The notes below the pieces were generated by a model that saw only the letters and a list, made by a program, of their open reading frames with translations, had not been told where the DNA came from and did not search any database. A DNA stretch of 10,484 bases from Bacilli bacterium (lineage in GTDB: Bacteria > Bacillota_I > Bacilli_A > RFN20 > CAG-288). This document shows positions 6,335 through 10,484 of the stretch, piece after piece. Positions within the stretch are counted from its first letter, which is position 1, and each line of letters opens with the position of its first letter. The stretch is from contig CAAGLY010000039.1 of NCBI GenBank assembly GCA_900770925.1, positions 1 to 10,484 of the forward strand. The letters run 5' to 3'. Both the position numbers and the translations under genes were made by a program.

Positions 6335-6553
6335 ACAAAAAAGAAAGAAAATGTTGCTGTTCAGGCATGCTATTCAATCGAAAAGCAAGAAACCTTTGAT
6401 AGAGAAGTGAGTCAACTTATACGATTAAACGAAAAGGAAAGCGGAAAATATAAGCTTTATATTGTAACGAAAGAAGACAAGAGAGAGCTTTTCGTTAAGG
6501 GGAATAAGATTGAAGTTATTTCTTTGACTGATTTCTTGCTTGGGCGGAAATAA
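6335..6553 (+). pseudogene. C-terminal remnant of a DUF4143-type AAA ATPase
   Basis: One frame is open from after TGA-TAG (6329-6334) to TAA 6551-6553, 72 codons, with no start codon at its head. It reads A-V-Q-A-C-Y-S-I, then T-F-D-R-E-V-S-Q-L, Y-K-L-Y-I-V-T-K-E-D and I-E-V-I-S-L-T-D-F-L-L. This is the typical C-terminal end of ATP-binding proteins of the AAA_14/DUF4143 family (Q-V-C-Y-S-L ... T-x-x-R-E ... I-x-V-I-P-L-x-D-F-L-L). The ATPase part and the middle of DUF4143 are absent, and the upstream 140 nt carry no matching frame. It appears to be debris of a deleted gene between the permease and the rsmA operon. Confidence 0.7.
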
Positions 6554-6587
6554 AAAACAGGGTCAGAGTTTTTCTCTAATCCTGTTT
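6546..6587 (-). terminator. Rho-independent terminator of the mnmE-tatD-rnmV-rsmA operon
   Basis: Read on the minus strand just after the rsmA stop, AAACAGG pairs with CCTGTTT (6581-6587 with 6555-6561) and AGAG-AAAAA-CTCT forms an inner stem. TTTTTTATTT follows directly. The stem is fairly AT-rich but has the right shape and T-tract. On the plus strand there is no T-tract after it. Confidence 0.75.
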
Positions 6588-6592
6588 ATGGA

Positions 6593-7408
6593 TTATCGTA
6601 CGATATGATGGTCGACGTCTAAGCAAATCTTTTCTAGTTCATCAGCTGTTAATTGCCGTGCCCGGTAGGAGAGCCTATTTCTAGTATCTTCCGAGAGGCA
6701 AAGCGGGAAATCTTTACCATAGACATTCTTGAGACAGTTGTTCCTCGTTTTGTTTGGATCCCGGAAGAGAGCTGTCAGAACGGATAAAGCACGGATAGTA
6801 ACATCTTTCTTATGGTCAATCCGGATAAAAGCAGAGTCCACTTTTGGAACCGGATTAAAACAAGAACGATCCACAAAAGTCAGAACATTGACCTCACTTG
6901 TCCTTTTAAGATAAGCGCCTAGAAGAGTATCTGTTTTCTTATTCGGCTCATAAATCAGTTTATCAGCTACTTCTTTCTGCACCATGACTCCTGCACTTTG
7001 GAATCCTTTTTCAAGCCTGTAGTTTAAAAGTTCAGAAGTAATGTTGTATGGAAGGTTTCCCATCCTAAGACGGGATTCTTTCTTTGAACAGGTATCTGGA
7101 TCAAAACGAAGGAAATCAGAGTTGATGATGGTTGTATTCTCTTTATCTTTGAATAAGTCTTTTAGAACAGCAACCCTGTCCCGGTCTGCATCAACACAGA
7201 TTAGCTTCTTTGCTAATGGTTGGATGCGGGTAGTCCTAGAACCTAAGCCAGGTCCGATTTCAATGACAGTATCAAAGGAATCTACGTTCCTTCCTTTGAC
7301 AATCCGGTTCAGGATTCCTTCGTTGATTAAAAAATTCTGACCGAAGGATTTCTTCGGAGAGAGTCCATAAGTATCCAGTAAGGATTGAATTCTTCCCTGT
7401 TCTGTCAT
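6593..7408 (-). CDS. rsmA: 16S rRNA (adenine-N6,N6)-dimethyltransferase RsmA/KsgA
   Basis: Uses S-adenosylmethionine to dimethylate two adjacent adenines in the loop of helix 45 of 16S rRNA, a late check in 30S subunit assembly. The 271-residue length is normal. Seen in order: K-S-F-G-Q-N-F-L (20-27), SAM motif I E-I-G-P-G-L-G (50-56), D-A-D (73-75) in the ribose-binding loop, the catalytic N-L-P-Y (118-121), M-V-Q-K-E-V-A-D (142-149) and F-N-P-V-P-K-V-D-S (184-192). The start codon overlaps the rnmV stop by ATGA-type coupling, with GGGAGG 11 nt upstream. It is the last gene of the operon, followed by a hairpin terminator. Loss of this enzyme is known to give kasugamycin resistance. Confidence 0.95.
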   Translation of the reverse strand: MTEQGRIQSLLDTYGLSPKKSFGQNFLINEGILNRIVKGRNVDSFDTVIEIGPGLGSRTTRIQPLAKKLICVDADRDRVAVLKDLFKDKENTTIINSDFLRFDPDTCSKKESRLRMGNLPYNITSELLNYRLEKGFQSAGVMVQKEVADKLIYEPNKKTDTLLGAYLKRTSEVNVLTFVDRSCFNPVPKVDSAFIRIDHKKDVTIRALSVLTALFRDPNKTRNNCLKNVYGKDFPLCLSEDTRNRLSYRARQLTADELEKICLDVDHHIVR

Positions 7409-7977
7409 CCTTGAATATCCTCCCTTAGTTCTTCTCTTGTCTTACAGAGCCTTAACCTGGCATCTTCCACATTCTTGCTGGATGTATAGATCAAATGGTA
7501 TTTTTCGACAAGTTTCCTTCTTTTTGCTTTGCTTCCAGCCCCAGTCAATCCAAGTTCTTCGAAGGTCTCATCTTCAAAGGAAAGATTCTCGTCGACTGTG
7601 ATGTCATGCCGGATATAAGGACGGAGAAGCTTCTTGAGGTCTTCCCTTTCCCTCTGCGCAATACCGACTTTTCCCTTTTTAATGGCATCTGCTTTCTTTG
7701 CTTCGATGACATGGCAGGGACCGACTTTTTCTTCAATATAGTTCTTGATATCTCTTCCTGGACCATCCGGATCTGTAATAATGACAAGTTCCCGGACCTT
7801 GTAGCAGAGCTGAAGAAAAGAAATAATATCTTTCTTGATAAACTTCCCTCCGGTTTTGACTACAAAAAGACAGCCAAGCTTCTTTAGCTTGTCTTCATCC
7901 GTTGCTCCTTCACAGATATAGATGTAACGCCGGTTTTCCCGTTCCATCCATTCTTTTTCTGTCCTATTTCCTTCCAT
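7405..7977 (-). CDS. rnmV: Ribonuclease M5 (5S rRNA maturation)
   Basis: Toprim-fold endonuclease that trims precursor 5S rRNA in Bacillota, acting on the rRNA in complex with ribosomal protein L18. Seen: the Toprim glutamate in C-E-G-A-T-D (Glu23), the metal-binding D-P-D-G-P-G (Asp69, Asp71) and K-V-G-I-A-Q-R-E (103-110), matching the family's conserved K-x-G-V-E-x-A region with substitutions. A basic C-terminal domain with K-A-K-R-R-K follows. The length of 190 residues is usual. The ATG at 7977 is preferred because GGAG lies 9 nt before it; it overlaps the tatD end by 14 nt. Pairing with rsmA directly downstream is the classic Bacilli order. Confidence 0.92.
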   Translation of the reverse strand: MEGNRTEKEWMERENRRYIYICEGATDEDKLKKLGCLFVVKTGGKFIKKDIISFLQLCYKVRELVIITDPDGPGRDIKNYIEEKVGPCHVIEAKKADAIKKGKVGIAQREREDLKKLLRPYIRHDITVDENLSFEDETFEELGLTGAGSKAKRRKLVEKYHLIYTSSKNVEDARLRLCKTREELREDIQG

Positions 7978-8746
7978 AGAATGTCACTCCGTTCTGATAG
8001 ATCTGTTCTGCTGTTTCTTCTACGTCTTTTTCTTTTAGCCTTGCTATTTGATTGATAATCAATGGCAGATAACAGGGTTCATTGGTTTCCCCTCGATGAG
8101 GGGTCGGAGCAAGATAAGGACAATCGGTTTCACTTAGGAAAAGAGAGATATCGTGCTCTTTGATGACTCTCTGGATTGTCTTAGCATTCTTGAAAGTGGA
8201 TACTCCACCGATTCCAATGTGCATCTTGACAGGTAATCTCAAGTATTCATCTAATAGTTCTGAACTTCCGGAATAGCAGTGAAGATCGATACTTTCCGGT
8301 TTCTCTTCTTTGATAATCTGGAACGTATCATAATCCGCATCTCGGGAATGAATAACAATTGGAAGATTCCACTTTTTAGCTAATCGAATCTGCTCGATGA
8401 ATCTTTGCTTCTGTTTAGAGACCACTGTTTCATCTTTGGAATAGTGATAGTCTAATCCAATTTCACCAATTGCTTTTATTTGATTCTTTCTCTCTTCCCT
8501 TTCTTTGTAGGCAGCAAAGAAATAATCATCGCTTTCCAAAGCGAATTCCGGATGAATTCCAAGGACCGAATAGCAGGTTCCCTTGAAGCTTTCCTCAAGC
8601 TTCAACACCCGTTCAAAGGATGGCAAGGAATCCGCTGTATTAAAAAGATAAATAACACCTGCTTCTTTCGCTCTATCTACAACATCTTTTGAAATATTAT
8701 AGAGCTTGTCATCATCAAGATGACAATGTGTATCAATGATTCTCAT
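7964..8746 (-). CDS. tatD: TatD-family metal-dependent hydrolase/deoxyribonuclease
   Basis: TIM-barrel nuclease of the TatD group, associated with 3'-5' exonuclease activity on DNA and with DNA turnover and repair. The metal ligands are all present: D-T-H-C-H-L-D (His7, His9), G-E-I-G-L-D-Y (Glu95), V-I-H-S-R-D-A (His133), D-L-H-C-Y-S-G-S (His156) and S-E-T-D-C-P-Y (Asp208), followed by L-A-P-T-P-H-R-G. At 260 residues it is full length. An AGGA lies about 8 nt before the ATG, within the end of mnmE, and the two genes are separated by one base. Its 3' end overlaps rnmV, so the two are translationally coupled. The exact physiological substrate is not known from sequence. Confidence 0.93.
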   Translation of the reverse strand: MRIIDTHCHLDDDKLYNISKDVVDRAKEAGVIYLFNTADSLPSFERVLKLEESFKGTCYSVLGIHPEFALESDDYFFAAYKEREERKNQIKAIGEIGLDYHYSKDETVVSKQKQRFIEQIRLAKKWNLPIVIHSRDADYDTFQIIKEEKPESIDLHCYSGSSELLDEYLRLPVKMHIGIGGVSTFKNAKTIQRVIKEHDISLFLSETDCPYLAPTPHRGETNEPCYLPLIINQIARLKEKDVEETAEQIYQNGVTFYGRK

Positions 8747-8747
8747 T

Positions 8748-10100
8748 CTATTTTCCTAAACAGAATTTACTGAATAAGGTCTGATAGATATCTTCCCTTG
8801 TCTTATTTTGATTGTTTCCCTCAAGTTCATTCAGGAGAGACACAGACCTACGTAAAGTGTCACAGATGACATCGACATCCTTAGTCTCCCTTGCTGTCAG
8901 TGTATCATTTACATTCTGCTTAACTTTCTCAAGGAATTCTTCTTCTCTTTTACCAAGGAACTTCGAATCTTCTTTCTGATTAAGATCTAGATAATCAAAC
9001 ATAAGGTTCCTTAAAGGAGTCAGATCATCTTTCAAGGAACAGATGGAAATATCAGCATCTTTCTCTGATTTGCTGATATCTTTTTTTGTTGCAACAAGAA
9101 TGACTTTCTTGTCTTTTAATACATCCTGAAGGTCTTTGTTCTTCTTCCTGTCATCGAATCCATTATCCGAAGCAAAAAGAACAAGATCGGCTTCTTTGAT
9201 TGTCTTAAAAGAACGCTCGATTCCAAGATTCTCGATTGGATCATCTGACTTTCGTATTCCAGCGGTATCCTTGAAGGAAAACTTGATTCCGTTGATTTCT
9301 TTTTCCCCTTCAACGACATCTCTTGTTGTTCCAGGTATTGGCGAAACAATAGCTTTGTCTTCTCCGACAATGGCATTTAAAAGAGTTGATTTTCCAACAT
9401 TTGGTTCACCGGCAATTGCGATAGTGAAACCAGAATATTTTTGATTGGCCTTTTTTGTTTTCTCTATCAGAAGACTGAGTTCTTTTTCATCTTCCTCTAG
9501 TCTTTCTTTCACATTTTTCAGAGAGGATTCATAGTCTTCTTCACTTTCATCGTATTGGTTTTCAATGTAGTATTCCAAATCTGCGACGGATTCCAAAAAA
9601 CGATTTTTCAAGTCTTCTACGATTTTGGTATTCTCACCACTTAGAGTACGCCTAGAGATGTCCTTTGCTTCCTTGCTGTTTGCATTAATGAGATCATTAA
9701 TGCCTTCTGCTTTCAGTAAATCCCTTTTTCCATTGAAATAGGACTGGGCAGAGAACTCTCCCTGTTTTGCTCTTCTGGCTCCATAAAGGCAGAAAGCATC
9801 CCTGAGTTCTTCTGCAATAATCCTAGAACCATGGATGGAAATATCAGCAGAGTCAAATCCAGTGTAGGATTTCGGCCCTTTGTAGAAGACAAGTACGGCT
9901 TCATCAATTTTTGTCTCAGGATTTTTCTTGTCTTTATAGAGCTTTACGAAATAAGCTTGGTTTGGAATTACCTCATCCCTGTTCTTCTTGATGAGATGGG
10001 ACAAGACTTCCTTTGTCTTTGGACCTGAGATTCGGATTAAAGCCAGCGCTGACTTATAGGGTGGCGTTGCCAGAGCAACAATTGTGTCAAAAATAAGCAT
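8748..10100 (-). CDS. mnmE: tRNA uridine-5-carboxymethylaminomethyl GTPase MnmE
   Basis: With MnmG, this GTPase installs the (carboxymethyl)aminomethyl group on wobble U34 of tRNAs reading split codon boxes. It has the family's three parts. The N-terminal folate-binding domain has D-T-I-V-A-L-A-T-P (5-13) and I-R-I-S-G-P (22-27), and G-E-F-S-A-Q-S-Y-F-N-G-K (114-125) follows. The G domain has P-loop G-E-P-N-V-G-K-S (231-238), G-T-T-R-D (257-261) and D-T-A-G (278-281). The C-terminal helical domain ends in F-C-L-G-K (446-450). G4 reads T-K-K-D (338-341) instead of N-K-x-D, a conservative change. Some usual glycines in the N-terminal domain are replaced (P-P-Y-K-S-A). At 450 residues it is full length. 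It is the first gene of the operon and probably starts without a leader. Confidence 0.95.
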   Translation of the reverse strand: MLIFDTIVALATPPYKSALALIRISGPKTKEVLSHLIKKNRDEVIPNQAYFVKLYKDKKNPETKIDEAVLVFYKGPKSYTGFDSADISIHGSRIIAEELRDAFCLYGARRAKQGEFSAQSYFNGKRDLLKAEGINDLINANSKEAKDISRRTLSGENTKIVEDLKNRFLESVADLEYYIENQYDESEEDYESSLKNVKERLEEDEKELSLLIEKTKKANQKYSGFTIAIAGEPNVGKSTLLNAIVGEDKAIVSPIPGTTRDVVEGEKEINGIKFSFKDTAGIRKSDDPIENLGIERSFKTIKEADLVLFASDNGFDDRKKNKDLQDVLKDKKVILVATKKDISKSEKDADISICSLKDDLTPLRNLMFDYLDLNQKEDSKFLGKREEEFLEKVKQNVNDTLTARETKDVDVICDTLRRSVSLLNELEGNNQNKTREDIYQTLFSKFCLGK

Positions 10101-10107
10101 ATAAAAA

Positions 10108-10116
10108 ATTATATCA
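10108..10116 (-). promoter_or_regulatory. Extended -10 promoter of the mnmE operon, placed for a leaderless mRNA
   Basis: On the minus strand TGATATAAT (10116 to 10108) gives a perfect TATAAT with the TGn extension that compensates for a weak -35; no good -35 hexamer is visible 15-18 nt upstream. The mnmE ATG (10100) starts 8 nt after the -10 box, so transcription should start at or within a base or two of the A of ATG. No Shine-Dalgarno is present. Confidence 0.6.
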
Positions 10117-10484
10117 GATTTAGTATCACGCTAACTTAACCTAACGAACAGATTGATTTAAAAGATGATTTGTAAACTAAAACAAGCAGGAAGACGCCGC
10201 GCTTTCCCAGCTGAGAATCCTTCTCGGCTGGGCGTTGATTTTCTTTTTGATTCTCTCTGCGTTCTATCTTTCCAATGCACGTATCTTTATATCAGCCTGT
10301 TGCAACTCTCGTTGCTGCTTTTCCATTTTATTTACAGTTCAGATTTTATCCTGGAAAAAACTTCAGTTCCGTTCCCATATTAGGTGAGACCGGAAATGGA
10401 GGATATCATCCATATGAGGTCTTATTCTGATAACCGCCAGGCCATCAAGGCGAAGCCAGGGTGAAACTAAAAAAAGCTGCTTTA
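10117..10484. other. Gene-free region with inverted repeats
   Basis: I recognise no protein or known RNA gene here. It holds a strong stem-loop (10206-10232) and a nested inverted repeat in which AGACC (10387-10391) pairs with GGTCT (10418-10422) and ATGGA (10396-10400) pairs with TCCAT (10409-10413). A further CGCC/GGCG pairing lies at 10435-10452. An A-rich tract next to AGCTGC at the right edge might be the first half of a hairpin cut by the window end. The last 100 bases look structured, so a small RNA or leader is possible but unproven. Confidence 0.4.
10206..10232 (+). other. 12-bp stem-loop followed by a T-rich tract
   Basis: CCCAGC-T-GAGAA pairs with TTCTC-G-GCTGGG (one T-G wobble) around a TCC loop. 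Downstream on the plus strand 10233-10249 is T-rich, though not an unbroken run, so a plus-strand terminator is possible; no plus-strand gene is seen before it. On the minus strand it lies upstream of the mnmE promoter. Confidence 0.5.

Noticed and set aside
7495..7887. 130-codon plus-strand frame
   Set aside because: Antisense to rnmV, which has clear Toprim motifs.
9136..9444. 102-codon plus-strand frame
   Set aside because: Antisense to the mnmE G domain.
10177..10326. Minus-strand frame of about 50 codons interrupted by one TAG, starting M-E-K-Q-Q-R-E-L
   Set aside because: It could be a coiled-coil remnant, but it is too short and matches no family I can name.
10165..10383. 72-codon plus-strand frame
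   Set aside because: Spans the 12-bp stem-loop, has no ribosome-binding site and no recognisable features.
10363..10484. Minus-strand open frame entering from the right edge
   Set aside because: About 40 codons with no recognisable family features; it cannot be told from chance without the upstream sequence.

Overview
The window looks like chromosomal DNA of a low-to-moderate GC member of the Bacillota. The block mnmE-tatD-rnmV-rsmA is a recognisable Bacilli-type arrangement (tatD/rnmV/rsmA clustering is known from Bacillus), and the genes read with the standard bacterial code (Trp as TGG). Together with the lipoprotein metalloprotease, this suggests an uncultured host-associated Bacilli or Erysipelotrichia-like lineage. 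That placement is inference; no rRNA or other marker is present.

Region 1 (1-2485, + strand) is a diversity-generating retroelement (DGR) in the order target gene - VR - hairpin - avd - TR - reverse transcriptase. The target is the C-terminal part of a probably surface-exposed protein. It ends in a DUF6273 / C-type-lectin-like domain whose last 34 codons or so are the variable repeat (VR, 626-728). The template repeat (TR, 1251-1356) is an AAC/AAT-rich copy. About 19 of its adenines are replaced by other bases in VR, against a single non-adenine substitution. Around the repeats lie a GC-rich end shared by both (IMH candidate), a stem-loop after VR, a foldable spacer after TR, and a nested hairpin covering the ribosome-binding site of the RT.

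The element appears dead or dependent on help in trans. The avd homologue carries a frameshift. The RT has lost about 25 codons, including the catalytic YMDD box, and runs into a frameshift; its thumb/C-terminal part is still recognisable downstream. VR is therefore probably a frozen product of past mutagenic homing.

Region 2 (2495-4672, - strand) encodes a large lipoprotein with Ig-like modules and an M6-type zinc metalloprotease domain, convergent with the RT remnant. Region 3 (4673-6553) holds an ArsB/NhaD-superfamily permease on the + strand, a short palindromic repeat cluster and the C-terminal debris of a DUF4143 ATPase.

Region 4 (6554-10116, - strand) is a tight operon: mnmE (tRNA wobble modification), tatD (nuclease), rnmV (5S rRNA maturation) and rsmA (16S rRNA dimethylation). 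It has an extended -10 promoter so close to the mnmE ATG that the mRNA should be leaderless, and it ends in a hairpin terminator after rsmA. Region 5 (10117-10484) has no recognisable gene but contains several inverted repeats.
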